Assembly: GCF_917563885.1 (NCBI RefSeq)
Contig: NZ_CAKJTG010000007.1
Location: 80,398-144,397, forward strand
DNA: 64,000 bases
Origin: Pseudoneobacillus rhizosphaerae
Lineage (GTDB): Bacteria > Bacillota > Bacilli > Bacillales > Cytobacillaceae
Direction of reading: 5' to 3'
Part shown: positions 1-8,547 of the stretch, piece by piece
How positions within the stretch are numbered: the stretch's first letter is position 1
Layout of the letters: each line of letters opens with the position of its first letter
The notes under the pieces: generated by a model
The model's database searches: none
What the model was told of the DNA's origin: nothing
The model's input: only the letters and a program-made list of their open reading frames with translations
Position numbers and translations under genes: made by a program

Positions 1-106
1 AGAAGAGGAAATTCTAACCTTGACTACTTGTTATCCATTCTCATTTGTTGGAAATGCACCTGATCGGTATATTATTACTGGTAAGCCTGTGGATAGACCT
101 AAATAA
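1..106 (+). CDS. Class D sortase, C-terminal fragment (cut by window edge)
   Basis: An open frame enters from the left edge and ends at the TAA at 104-106, giving 34 residues. It contains TLTTCYPFSFVGNAPDRYI, the catalytic-cysteine strand of sortases. The TLTTC box followed by YPF..VG.APDRYI is typical of class D (YhcS-like) enzymes of Bacillaceae, membrane-tethered transpeptidases that attach surface proteins to peptidoglycan. The catalytic His and the Arg region lie outside the window. The convergent gene at 248-949 encodes a protein ending in LPETA, the kind of motif class D sortases prefer, so it is the likely substrate. Confidence 0.85.
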   Translation, partial: EEEILTLTTCYPFSFVGNAPDRYIITGKPVDRPK

Positions 107-157
107 TTAATCCTACCTTTTGTGAAAAGAGCAGGATTTACTATTTAGGTCTTTTTA
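95..157 (+). terminator. Terminator of the sortase gene
   Basis: The arm AGACCTAAATA (95-105) is the perfect complement of TATTTAGGTCT (142-152) and is followed by a run of T. A second, smaller hairpin (AATCCT/AGGATT) lies inside the loop. The sortase stop codon is inside the first arm. Confidence 0.75.
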
Positions 158-247
158 TGTTCAATTTCTATTTAACAGATTTACTCCAAGTTTACTTTCA
201 GCCTTCTTGGACATAAGAAGACCAACAGTAAATTTTACTACTCTTGG

Positions 248-949
248 TCACAGTAATTTACTATATTTTTTTCTTTTACGGTAATGGTTAATGGACAAAC
301 CAACAAGAATCAATAGTATCCCAACTACTACGAAATTATACATATTAGTTGCTGTTTCAGGCAAAATTTGCCCGTCAACTGGATCATTTTTCAGATCATC
401 TTTATCAATCGGTCGTGGCGGTTTAATGTCATCTGGGTCTGGATCTGGGTCTGGGTCTGGATCTGGGTCTGGGTCTGGATTTAAGGAGCCTTCAGCAATA
501 AACTTAAACTCCACTTCAAAGCCTAGTCCTTGGTATTCGTTCCCTAACTCAAATGGAAATTCAACACGGAATAGTAAATCTTCTTGATAAAGTGACTTTA
601 AGAATCTAGGTGTTAATCCTTGGAAGTCCTTTAGTTTGCCATCAAACAGAATACTACTACTTGAATCCTGTACTTTTAATAAAAATTCATTATAAAGCTT
701 TTTAGAGCCACTTTTGAAATAAGCGATAGTATTATAGGTGAAATCTTGTCTCCCTCGATTTTGAATCGTTAATATTTTATTAGACCAATCACCTGGCTTC
801 AAATTATTTAGCCGAAACAAGAAAGTATCTGGATCTGCATTAATATCTACTTCTTGATTATCAGCTGCAAATCCTAATTCTGCAGGGTAAATAAAAAGGA
901 GTACAACTAATAAAAAAATAAATCCCTTTGAAATTTTTTTGTGTACCAT
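248..949 (-). CDS. LPETA-anchored cell-wall surface protein, sortase D substrate
   Basis: This 233-residue secreted protein has a basic N terminus and a hydrophobic signal peptide (FIFLLVVLLFIYPAELGFA), a beta-rich ectodomain, a (DP)n stretch and a sorting signal at the end: LPETA at residues 196-200, a hydrophobic segment and an Arg/Lys-rich tail. The ectodomain start (DPDTFLFRLNNLKPGDW) resembles TasA/camelysin-like domains, which is only a weak match. I chose the ATG at 949 because GGAGAGGAG lies just upstream; the longer frame to 1006 has no ribosome site before it. An LPxTA rather than LPxTG motif fits class D sortase, whose gene ends just downstream on the other strand. The DP repeat is encoded by a 6-bp microsatellite-like tract and may vary in length between strains. 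Confidence 0.8.
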   Translation of the reverse strand: MVHKKISKGFIFLLVVLLFIYPAELGFAADNQEVDINADPDTFLFRLNNLKPGDWSNKILTIQNRGRQDFTYNTIAYFKSGSKKLYNEFLLKVQDSSSSILFDGKLKDFQGLTPRFLKSLYQEDLLFRVEFPFELGNEYQGLGFEVEFKFIAEGSLNPDPDPDPDPDPDPDPDDIKPPRPIDKDDLKNDPVDGQILPETATNMYNFVVVGILLILVGLSINHYRKRKKYSKLL

Positions 950-1355
950 AGACACTCCTCTCCTATAGGAACTTGAAACATGTGGTTTAGAAAAAAGAAA
1001 CTCCATCTAAAGCTACTTCTTTACTAAGATAATTATCACATCTAATTTGTTCTTTTTATCGAACCCTCAAATTGATTATATGACATGAATTTAAATTTAA
1101 AAACAAAATTTGTTCATTTCTTATATTTATGAAACATCTTTTCGGTCGTATTCTAGCTATATCTCATTGTTTCTGACTTTTTCATTCAAAACATTATGTT
1201 CTTTATAATGAAATTACTACTTATTAACAGTGACTATATACATACAAATGAGAGCTGACTTTTAGAAATCAACTCTCCATTTCGTTATTAACATAATCAA
1301 TTTCCACCTAAGATTTATTGCTTAAAAATTCCAAATACTTCTAACCAGTATACTG
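950..1355. other. Intergenic, no gene seen
   Basis: This is AT-rich sequence between two minus-strand genes. No convincing coding frame, long hairpin or repeat was found. It should hold the promoter of the surface-protein gene, but I could not fix one. Confidence 0.4.
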
Positions 1356-1526
1356 TCAGTTTTCAAACCTCTGCACAAAGTTGCAGCCAGAGCACGCCTT
1401 TCCGATGACTTTCTTTGTTTCTTTATCTTCATAATAGATTTCATCAAAGCCGCAAACAGAACATTCAATAACGTGAAAGATATTACGTGGTCCAAAAAAA
1501 GCATCTAATAAGGAATTAAAATACAC
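1356..1526 (-). CDS. Small zinc-ribbon-like protein, GTG start
   Basis: This 56-codon frame starts at GTG (1524-1526) behind AGAGGTGAAGAC. It encodes a protein with CSVC at residues 22-25 and CSGC at 45-48, spaced as in a treble-clef or zinc-ribbon knuckle, after an aromatic N terminus (VYFNSLLDAFFGPRN). Function is unknown; small Bacillus proteins with two CxxC pairs are often zinc-binding. It is easily missed because it is short and starts with GTG, and an out-of-frame open stretch covers most of it. The four cysteines and the ribosome site argue that it is real. Confidence 0.6.
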   Translation of the reverse strand: MYFNSLLDAFFGPRNIFHVIECSVCGFDEIYYEDKETKKVIGKACSGCNFVQRFEN

Positions 1527-1776
1527 GTCTTCACCTCTTAAAGTGGTTTACTATATTCTAAATATATAAATAGTAGAGTGTGAAGATAGGCGAAGTTTGT
1601 CAGAGTTACTATAAATTATTTCGACAGAATTTTCTGTCACACCAAAACTTCTTTTTAGTTACTTTCTCCATTTCATGTCTGTAGGTTGAAACCCTCATCT
1701 TTCTTACGTTGCCTTCTTCCCCCTTTTCAACGATACCCTAACAATCCTAAAAAAATCCCCAGCTAAATTAAGCGCA

Positions 1777-1946
1777 GTGGAGGGGGGAAATATAGGAGCA
1801 AATGGGATTTATGATTTAGGTACAGTGGATTATAATGGTGTCTATAAATTCGTGGAAGTGGATACGAATCGTTGATAGAGGCAGTACCAGGTCACATCTA
1901 TATGATTAAATTGGCTGATGGCAACAAGTCACCTATACTTGTGTAA
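1777..1946 (+). pseudogene. Decayed gene remnant of unknown family
   Basis: One frame reads EGGNIGANGIYDLGTVDYNG and on to FVEVDTNR before a stop at 1873-1875. A second frame continues at once with EAVPGHIYMIKLADGNK and ends at 1946. Together they read like one protein segment broken by a frameshift. There is no ribosome site or start at the left end. The parent family is not recognised. Confidence 0.4.
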
Positions 1947-1959
1947 GAGATTTAAATAT

Positions 1960-2108
1960 GAAGCGTGGGGACGACTCTCATGCCTTACGAGTGGGAGCAC
2001 AGTTATCCTGCCTCTCCTGTTTAAGCAAAAAACTAATTGTAGCTATTAAAATAAAAGAATCGCATCACGAATGAATAGTTCATCCAGAATGCGATTCTTT
2101 TATTTATT
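1960..2108. repeat. Composite palindromic element, copy 1 (left arm plus terminator hairpin)
   Basis: It starts with GAAGCGTGGGGACGACTCTC, a copy of the dispersed arm seen many times in the window. It ends with the hairpin AAAAGAATCGCAT (2052-2064) / ATGCGATTCTTTTA (2089-2102). The hairpin has A and T runs on its two sides, so it can act as a terminator in both directions, including for the CheX-like gene that ends at 2172. Confidence 0.65.
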
Positions 2109-2171
2109 ATAAAGGATAACGAGTATGAATTTCATGTTTAAAAAAATTGTTTCTAAATAAAGAATGACAAC

Positions 2172-3083
2172 TTACACCAACAATTCACTACCACTTGAAA
2201 CGATTGAGATGTTGTTTGGTTGGTTTGAGAGTAGTAATTGGAATGAACCAAAGGATGTGTGAACTTTAATGCATGTTAGTTCACCAGAAACCTTAGCATT
2301 TTCGCTAATTGCCTGCGGTTTCATATTTAGTTCTACTCCCCAATTGGACATGTTGACCAAGTAAATGCCATTTGTAAGGTTTAAGAATTCGCTGACAGAT
2401 GCTTTGGCGAGCTCGTCCACTTCGGTAAGCTCTTCCTCTGCGTGCTTGGAAGCGATATGAAGGAATACTTCCTCGTTAGCGGTAATGGCTGTAAAAAGTG
2501 GTGATTCTCCTAAAATCTCTTGATGAACTAACCACTTATCTTGTTGAACCACTTCAGCATTACTAACTTCTAAATGCACTTGATCATCAATAAAGCGAAT
2601 TACATTTTTAGCAAAAAGTGTAACATACTTTCCATAGATTGACTTATGGTCATCCACAAGTAAATTTTCAACTAATGCCTCAATACTTCCACTCTTCAAC
2701 TCTTCAAATTGGTCATCAGACAGACTATTTTCTTTTTTATATTGATTAAGTGCTTGACTAAATTGTTCAATCGTCATATAGCCGCGATCCACAAGAGCTT
2801 GGGCCAAAAATAGGTGTTTTTGCTTTTGCTTAGAGATTAGAACTTCGACTTGATCATCAGATAAATAACCAAGCTCGATGGCAATTTCACCAAAACGTTT
2901 ATCCACCTGTTTTTGCTTCTCATGTACTTCCTCAACTTGGGATGGTGTCATGAAGTCTTCATCTACTGCGATAACCCCAAACTTCACATGCACTGATTTT
3001 TGGTATTCAAGTACATCAGCTAATTGTTCTCTTGTAATTAATTCATGATTTAATAAATAATGGCCAAAGTATTGACTAAACAT
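2172..3083 (-). CDS. MshEN-like plus CheX-like protein, partner of a CheY-type regulator
   Basis: This 303-residue cytoplasmic protein has two parts. Residues about 5-115 hold repeated segments of the form LL...LIT.EQL...L..Q (FGHYLLNHELITREQLADVL; FGEIAIELGYLSDDQVEVLI; ALVDRGYMTIEQFSQAL), the pattern of MshEN/T2SSE-N domains, some of which bind c-di-GMP. Residues about 150-300 resemble CheX/CheC-type phosphatase domains (ELAKASVSEFLNLTNGIYLV). The start at 3083 has GGAGGG eight bases upstream and overlaps the end of the CheY gene, so the two are translationally coupled. I infer that it dephosphorylates or reads the output of the neighbouring receiver, perhaps sensing a nucleotide through the repeats. 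Domain calls are by eye. Confidence 0.6.
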   Translation of the reverse strand: MFSQYFGHYLLNHELITREQLADVLEYQKSVHVKFGVIAVDEDFMTPSQVEEVHEKQKQVDKRFGEIAIELGYLSDDQVEVLISKQKQKHLFLAQALVDRGYMTIEQFSQALNQYKKENSLSDDQFEELKSGSIEALVENLLVDDHKSIYGKYVTLFAKNVIRFIDDQVHLEVSNAEVVQQDKWLVHQEILGESPLFTAITANEEVFLHIASKHAEEELTEVDELAKASVSEFLNLTNGIYLVNMSNWGVELNMKPQAISENAKVSGELTCIKVHTSFGSFQLLLSNQPNNISIVSSGSELLV

Positions 3084-3462
3084 TTACGCTTCCCTCCTTC
3101 AATACCTTTGTAAGGATATTTTGAACGGCATCATGAGAGATTGGTTTTTGGATAAAATCATAAGCTCCATTTTTTATCGCGCTTTTTAAGAGGTCATTCG
3201 TTCCAACAGATGAAGCCATTACAACCTTTGCATTTGGTTGCAATTCTTTAATCTCTTTTAATGCTTCAATTCCGTCTTTATCAGGCATAACGATATCCAT
3301 TAAGATCAGGTCTGGGTTTGAAGCCTTTACGACTTCTACCGCTACATTTCCATTTTCAGCCTCAAGAATTTCCTTACAACCAAACATTTCTAAAGTCTCT
3401 CTTAATTTCTTACGGATTAAAATAGAATCATCACAAATTAAAACTCTCAAATTATTTTCCAT
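3076..3462 (-). CDS. Single-domain CheY-like response regulator
   Basis: This 128-residue receiver domain has the acidic pair DD near the N terminus, the phospho-acceptor Asp in LILMDIVMPDKDG (residue about 56), the switch SS after VVMA and the conserved Lys of FIQKP. No output domain follows. The ATG at 3462 is preferred over the GTG three codons earlier because GGAG sits eight bases before it. Its last eight bases overlap the start of the CheX-like gene. It probably passes a phosphorylation signal to a motility or c-di-GMP-linked target; no kinase is adjacent. Confidence 0.85.
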   Translation of the reverse strand: MENNLRVLICDDSILIRKKLRETLEMFGCKEILEAENGNVAVEVVKASNPDLILMDIVMPDKDGIEALKEIKELQPNAKVVMASSVGTNDLLKSAIKNGAYDFIQKPISHDAVQNILTKVLKEGSVNV

Positions 3463-3796
3463 ATGATCCACTCCAATTTGCTGAAATATGTTGAAATATG
3501 CTAATAACTAGTTCTACATACCTATCTGAATTTCCTTTTATTATTTTTTAAAAATTGGCTCTATTAGAGAAGAATGTGGATTTTTTACATTTATGTACTC
3601 AAGTTGATCTCTCTTAAGGACAAAATCAGCCTAAAAAACAACCAAAATGTCTTTAATAAACCCTATTAAAGCATTTAGCAAAATTAATAGTGCAGTTTGG
3701 TCTTAATTAGAATTGCGATCTAGAGATTCAATCCAAAGTGGTATATTGGATGTAAGATGCCTTATACCGTGCCTCACCTACATATTTTGTCAATCA

Positions 3797-3825
3797 TTGT
3801 CGAATAGTGTCCCAAATAATATGAT
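3797..3825 (+). promoter_or_regulatory. SigA-type promoter of the HD-GYP gene
   Basis: TTGTCG (3797-3802), a 17-base spacer and TATGAT (3820-3825) lie about 80 bases before the ATG at 3907. The rest of the 440-base gap between the divergent genes (3463-3906) shows no gene. Confidence 0.5.
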
Positions 3826-3906
3826 ATTATAACCTTATATGTATACAACAACTAAGAAAAGGAATTCTCATTTTTCTTCCTTATTAACATAAATGGAGTG
3901 ATAAAG

Positions 3907-5079
3907 ATGACGATCTATCAAACGAAAATGCTTCAAGAACTTTTACCTGGCGAAATCTTATTACACCCGATTTATCGTTCAGATGGTTTGTTATTTTTAA
4001 ACAGGTATAAGTCCTTTACCGATTCAATTCTTATTAATATAAAGAACCACTTTCCTTCCTCTCTAAAGGTTCTCATAGTAACCCACGCTCCAAATTTAAA
4101 TGAATTTGAAAATCTCCACATCTATAAACATGAATCTTTTTTAAACGACTTAGAAATGGTTGTTCAACAATTCGCCACTTATTCAAAGGCAAACTTAACG
4201 ATTAATGACTATAAAGATGAAAGAGCGCTGAATGATCCGATTTCAACCAGCAATGCATTCCACAAATTTCACCATTCACCTTTGTGGAATAATCTTCAAA
4301 GGCTCTTTGATTCAACACATCTTCTAAATAGAATTCCACAGATAAAGGAGTTAATTTTTTCAACCTTAGAAAAGGAAGAAGCATTAGAGAGCCTGTACAT
4401 TAAATTGATCAACTATCATGATGTACTCAAGATTCACAGTAAAAATACCGCTATTATATCCTTAATGTTAGGCCTAACCCTTGAATTAACGGATGAAGAA
4501 TTAGTGGATTTATTTATTTCAACCTTGTTTGCTGATATTGGATTTACTAAATACCCTAAGTCTGATTTTGTCCTTTACTTAGATCATGGAAATCGTAATG
4601 ACATGTTATTGTCACATATAAAGGATTCCATGGAAATCATCTCGAATTCTCCATTTTGCAGAAGAAAAAATGTGATAATGGGTATTCTAGATCACCACGA
4701 ACGAGTAGACGGTTTAGGCTTTCCATCGGGCAAAAGCGCAAGGAACATTCATTTATTTGGAAGAATTATAGCCATCGCGCAAAAATATGATGAACTGGTT
4801 GGAGGTTATATAAAAGGAGATACCCTAGCCTCCTATCCAGCCATTACCTACATTTGGGAACAAAAGGGAACAATGTTTGATAGACAAATTATCAAAACCT
4901 TTTTAAATCGAACCACTATCTTTAAACTAAATGAACCTTTCTTATTACCAAACTACCCTAAAGGAGTAATTGTTGGGTTCCAAGACTACTTAAATCATCC
5001 TGTTCTTCCGATGGTGAAAGACGAAACCGGAAATATTAGGGACTTATATATGGAAAGAATCAAGGATACTAGGAAATAA
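3907..5079 (+). CDS. Degenerate HD-GYP domain protein
   Basis: This 390-residue cytoplasmic protein has a helical N-terminal part and a C-terminal HD-GYP-like fold. The normal HD motif is FADIGF (residue about 208), and GYP is GFP in HHERVDGLGFP (residue about 263). HD-GYP proteins are c-di-GMP phosphodiesterases that need the HD pair and several His for metal. The first His of HD is replaced by Ala here, so activity is doubtful and a c-di-GMP-binding or scaffold role is possible. The ATG at 3907 follows GGAG by eight bases; the GTG at 3898 would overlap that site. It is divergent from the CheY/CheX pair. Confidence 0.75.
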   Translation: MTIYQTKMLQELLPGEILLHPIYRSDGLLFLNRYKSFTDSILINIKNHFPSSLKVLIVTHAPNLNEFENLHIYKHESFLNDLEMVVQQFATYSKANLTINDYKDERALNDPISTSNAFHKFHHSPLWNNLQRLFDSTHLLNRIPQIKELIFSTLEKEEALESLYIKLINYHDVLKIHSKNTAIISLMLGLTLELTDEELVDLFISTLFADIGFTKYPKSDFVLYLDHGNRNDMLLSHIKDSMEIISNSPFCRRKNVIMGILDHHERVDGLGFPSGKSARNIHLFGRIIAIAQKYDELVGGYIKGDTLASYPAITYIWEQKGTMFDRQIIKTFLNRTTIFKLNEPFLLPNYPKGVIVGFQDYLNHPVLPMVKDETGNIRDLYMERIKDTRK

Positions 5080-5140
5080 TTTTTTAAAAATAAATCCTCT
5101 CCCCCATTTAAAAATAGTTACTTTTACGATAAGAATTTTT

Positions 5141-5175
5141 CCTTCCTTCATTTTCAAAATGAACGAAGGTATAAT
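5141..5175 (+). promoter_or_regulatory. Inverted repeat abutting TATAAT, possible operator
   Basis: CCTTCCTTCATTTT and AAAATGAACGAAGG form a 14-bp dyad with one mismatch (5141-5169), directly followed by TATAAT (5170-5175). There is no T run on either side, so it is more like an operator at a promoter for the reductase gene than a terminator. No good -35 box is visible. Confidence 0.3.
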
Positions 5176-5283
5176 ATAATGAGTAATGTACAAAATCATT
5201 CAAATTATGCGATAAAATTCACATCTGGATTCAACCTGTCATGATATTCTATTTATATATATAACTTTTGGAGGTTAACTAAT

Positions 5284-6465
5284 ATGACAACTACTATGGA
5301 AAATCCTAAAGATGTCCAAAAGGATGCAATTGTTCCAACATTTTCAAGAACAAATCCTTTTCAAGCAAAAATCCTAAAAAACCTAAACATAAATGGGGAA
5401 GGCTCTAGTAAAGAAACTAGACATATTGAGCTTTCACTTGATGGATCTGGCCTTTCTTATGTGCCTGGCGATGCTCTAGGTATTGTCCCTTCCAATGACC
5501 CTGAATTGGTTGCATCCCTAATAGAAGAAATGCATTGGGATGAAAATACGGCGGTTACCATTGGTAAAAATGGTGAGACACTTCCTCTGAATGAAGCTTT
5601 AACAACTTATTTTGAAATCACATTAATCACTAAAAAAATACTACAACAGGCAGCTGCCTTTACTGAAAATGAAGAACTACAAAATCTTCTATCGGTTGAA
5701 AATGCAGCACAACTGAAAGAATATTGCTATGGTCGCGATTTACTTGATATGGTACGTGATTTCGGTCCGTGGAAAGCTACTGTTGAAGAATTCGTTTCTA
5801 TTTTACGAAAAATGACGCCACGCCTCTACTCAATTGCAAGTAGCATTGCAGCTAATCCAGGTGAAGTTCATTTAACAATTGGCGCTGTTCGCTATACCGC
5901 TCACGGACGCGATCGTAAGGGCGTATGCTCTGTTTTATGTGCAGAACGTGTAACGGAAGGCGATACACTTCCAGTCTTTATTCAGGCGAATAAGCATTTC
6001 CACCTACCGGAATCTCATGAAACAGATATTATTATGGTCGGACCTGGAACAGGTATTGCCCCATTCCGTTCCTTTATCCAAGAACGTGCCGTAAACAAAG
6101 CAACTGGCCGTTCATGGTTATTCTTCGGAGATCAGCATGCTGCATCCGATTTCCTTTATCAAGAGGAATTAGAAAAGTATCAGCAAGACGGAGTACTAAC
6201 AAAACTAGACACAGCATTCTCCCGCGACGGAGAAGAAAAAGTCTACGTTCAACATAAAATGCTTGAAAACAGCAAAGAACTATTTGAATGGATGGAAAAC
6301 GGCGCAACCTTCTACATCTGTGGCGATAAAGAACGCATGGCCAAAGACGTCAACGACGCCCTAATCACAATCATTGAAACAGAAGGTTCTATGGACCGCG
6401 ACGCTGCAGAAGCACACCTAAAAGATATTCAGAAGCAAGGCCGCTACCTGCGCGACGTTTATTAA
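5284..6465 (+). CDS. CysJ-like FAD/NADPH reductase without flavodoxin domain
   Basis: This 393-residue protein matches the FAD-binding and NADPH-binding half of sulfite reductase flavoprotein (CysJ). The FAD motif RLYSIASS is at residue about 180, the FAD-diphosphate loop GVCSVLC at about 216, the NADPH motif GPGTGIAPFRS at about 253, ICGD further on, and the C terminus is GRYLRDVY. CysJ is normally about 600 residues with an N-terminal flavodoxin domain, which is absent. The start at 5284 has a clean GGAGG, and no flavodoxin remnant lies upstream, so this is a stand-alone short form and not a frameshift. It should pass electrons from NADPH to a separate acceptor; no sulfite reductase hemoprotein gene is nearby. 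Confidence 0.8.
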   Translation: MTTTMENPKDVQKDAIVPTFSRTNPFQAKILKNLNINGEGSSKETRHIELSLDGSGLSYVPGDALGIVPSNDPELVASLIEEMHWDENTAVTIGKNGETLPLNEALTTYFEITLITKKILQQAAAFTENEELQNLLSVENAAQLKEYCYGRDLLDMVRDFGPWKATVEEFVSILRKMTPRLYSIASSIAANPGEVHLTIGAVRYTAHGRDRKGVCSVLCAERVTEGDTLPVFIQANKHFHLPESHETDIIMVGPGTGIAPFRSFIQERAVNKATGRSWLFFGDQHAASDFLYQEELEKYQQDGVLTKLDTAFSRDGEEKVYVQHKMLENSKELFEWMENGATFYICGDKERMAKDVNDALITIIETEGSMDRDAAEAHLKDIQKQGRYLRDVY

Positions 6466-6485
6466 TTAGGGGCTTTGGAGCGAGC

Positions 6486-6520
6486 GAAGCATGAGGACGT
6501 TTCTCGTGCCTCACTTTTGC
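6486..6520. repeat. Single arm of the dispersed palindromic element
   Basis: The sequence starts GAAGCATGAGGACGTTTC and continues to GTGCCTCACTTTTGCC, matching the left arm of the composite elements. It lies just downstream of the reductase stop codon. Confidence 0.6.
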
Positions 6521-6554
6521 CAAGCACATCGATACCTATAAGAGTTAATTTACA

Positions 6555-6594
6555 AAAGAAGCTAAAACCCATAAGGTTTTTAGCTTCTTTTTTT
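6555..6594 (+). terminator. Terminator of the CysJ-like gene
   Basis: AAAGAAGCTAAAACC (6555-6569) pairs with GGTTTTTAGCTTCTTT (6575-6590) and is followed by a T run to 6594. Confidence 0.75.
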
Positions 6595-6716
6595 ATGAAA
6601 TCCTGAAAAATTGGATGAATTGTCTGGTGGAAGAAAATATTTTTCAAAAAATGAGTGTTCCATTGGCCAAAACGGCTAATGTATCACCAAATTATAAGTT
6701 GCGGTTGCGAATGATT

Positions 6717-6800
6717 TGATTGTTTAGTAGTTATCAACCATTTTTGGTAACTTTTCGACCGATTCCCTCAACTTATCGACCGTTTTACCCAAATTATCAA
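6717..6800 (-). repeat. 21-bp-period array, TTGATAA core (4 units)
   Basis: Read on the minus strand, four consecutive 21-mers start TTGATAA, TCGATAA, TCGAAAA and TTGATAA, at 6800, 6779, 6758 and 6737. The bases between the cores vary. The first and last units match the first and last units of the array at 34686-34790. No coding function is apparent. Confidence 0.7.
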
Positions 6801-6848
6801 CATTCGACAAACAATTCACCCTCAAAGAGCAACATGCCGAGCATGAGC

Positions 6849-7046
6849 GAAGCACGGGTACGGATCTCACGTTTCGCTTTTGTCAAATATTAACATTTAA
6901 CTAAATAAACATAAAAAAAATCGCATGCTAAGATGGAAATCACTTTCATCCACATGCGATTTATTGTTTTACTATGGTAAGAATACAGTCTTTAAACGCT
7001 TAACATATACCCTTAATGAGACACAAGAACCGTCCCCATGCATCCC
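6849..7046. repeat. Composite palindromic element, copy 2 (both arms and central hairpin)
   Basis: The left arm is GAAGCACGGGTACGGATC (from 6849). The central hairpin is AAATCGCATG (6918-6927) / CATGCGATTT (6953-6962), with an inner GATG/CATC stem. The right arm AATGAGACACAAGAACCG to CCCCATGC ends near 7045 and is roughly the reverse complement of the left arm. The hairpin lies downstream of the Ig-like gene and can act as its terminator. Confidence 0.65.
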
Positions 7047-7056
7047 ATGAACCTTC

Positions 7057-8547
7057 TTATTTCAAACTAAATCGAACCGTTTTTGTTGTGCCGTCATTTA
7101 GAGTAATAGATACTTGATAAGTGCCAGCTGCTATGCCTTTTGTGCTTAAATTGAAGATATATTGGTTAGCAGTAGAATCGTATCTAAATTGATTTCCAGT
7201 GCTAGCAGCGCCAGTTGAGACAGCCACTACCTCACTTCCTGCCACGTTATTACTAACCTTTGAATACGTAATGGTCGCAATGGCATCCGAAATGAATGCT
7301 CCGGCATCATCCTTTAATTGGAATTTCATTGGAATGGTACTACCTGCTTTGTATGTGGCCCCTTCAACAAGTGGTTGGAGAATACCCCCAAAATTATACA
7401 CAACGCAGTAAGTAATAGTCTTTGTAACAATATTACCAGCCTTATCTGTCGCTGTAATCGTTTGTGTTTTTGAACCAACAGCTCTAGTGTCAACTGTCCC
7501 TGTTGCATCAGATGCAAGCCCTGATAAGGAGTCGGATGCCGACCATCCTACTTGTTGGTTAAGTGTATAAATTCCTCCGTCTTCAGCGGTTATAACTGGA
7601 TTTGTTTTATCAAGTTTAACCGTCACACTTGCACTGCCTGAATTTCCGGCATTATCACTCGCAGAACCAGTTACAACATGTTCTCCATCATCCGTTACGG
7701 TTACATCTGCAGTAATAGTTCCCTCATTAACACCTGATCCTTCATCAGTAGCCGAAAATGAAACAGTGACATCCTTATTATACCAACCTTCTTCATTTGG
7801 AGCTCTATCTGGTGTGGCCGTTACATTTGGATTGACCGTATCGTAGAAATAAGTAAAGCTTGCTGCTTCACTTACGTTCCCTGCTGCATCTTTTGCCGTT
7901 AAAGTCACCGTGTTTGTACCCTCTGTAGGAGATGGTAATGATTCGGTATGGGAACCAGCCGTAACAGAACCATGGGATTCCCCATTAACAAACACTTCTC
8001 CATCTTCATCCAAGCTGTATTCGAATGTGCTTGGTAGATTGCTATCATTGTAAAAACCGCTAATTGGGTTAGTCAATGTGATGGTTGGTGCTGTTGTGTC
8101 TTGAATAACGTGAATAGTAATAGTATCCGCAGTTGAATCAGATACTTGGTCATTTCCAGCCATATCTGTAGAGGTCATTATGACTCTTGGTGAAACTGTC
8201 GCTGCAGTCGTCATTGGGATTGTGTATTCCAGTAGAACTTGTTTTTTTACATTAAACTGATTTGCTGTGAAAGACACTGTTTTAGCTGACTTTCCCTCAA
8301 ATTTAGCATAAACTGTAACAGCATTTGTTACGTTTGTCCCCCTTGGAGTAACGTATATGTTCACAGGAACCCAAATAGTATCTCCGGGACTTCCAGATAG
8401 AGTAACACCTTGTTCTGCTACTAACTCTGCAACAATTTCCCCTTGTGCTAATACCGCCCCAACCGGAATCAACCCAGAAATGACAACGGCAGCTGTGATT
8501 TTTAGTAATGACTTTTTGCTAAGTACTTTTAAAAAGGGATTCTTCAT
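7057..8547 (-). CDS. Secreted multi-domain Ig-like protein with PxKF-type C terminus
   Basis: This 496-residue protein starts with a signal peptide (ITAAVVISGLIPVGAVLA). It continues with several bacterial Ig-like units rich in D.AGN motifs (TSTDMAGND, TAKDAAGNVS, ASDNAGNSG, TATDKAGN), each preceded by a P.(I/V)T start. The C-terminal domain reads GGILQPL...STIPMKFQLKDDAG, as in PxKF-domain secreted proteins. It has no anchor motif or transmembrane tail, so it is probably released or loosely wall-bound. The start has GAGGAGAGATGAA before the ATG. Likely roles are adhesion or display, but no enzyme domain is present and the function is unknown. Confidence 0.75.
   Translation of the reverse strand: MKNPFLKVLSKKSLLKITAAVVISGLIPVGAVLAQGEIVAELVAEQGVTLSGSPGDTIWVPVNIYVTPRGTNVTNAVTVYAKFEGKSAKTVSFTANQFNVKKQVLLEYTIPMTTAATVSPRVIMTSTDMAGNDQVSDSTADTITIHVIQDTTAPTITLTNPISGFYNDSNLPSTFEYSLDEDGEVFVNGESHGSVTAGSHTESLPSPTEGTNTVTLTAKDAAGNVSEAASFTYFYDTVNPNVTATPDRAPNEEGWYNKDVTVSFSATDEGSGVNEGTITADVTVTDDGEHVVTGSASDNAGNSGSASVTVKLDKTNPVITAEDGGIYTLNQQVGWSASDSLSGLASDATGTVDTRAVGSKTQTITATDKAGNIVTKTITYCVVYNFGGILQPLVEGATYKAGSTIPMKFQLKDDAGAFISDAIATITYSKVSNNVAGSEVVAVSTGAASTGNQFRYDSTANQYIFNLSTKGIAAGTYQVSITLNDGTTKTVRFSLK

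Noticed and set aside
291-587. Open frame rich in Gly-Ser on the plus strand
   Set aside because: It is antisense to the (DP)n tract of the LPETA protein, which has a signal peptide, a sorting motif and a ribosome site.
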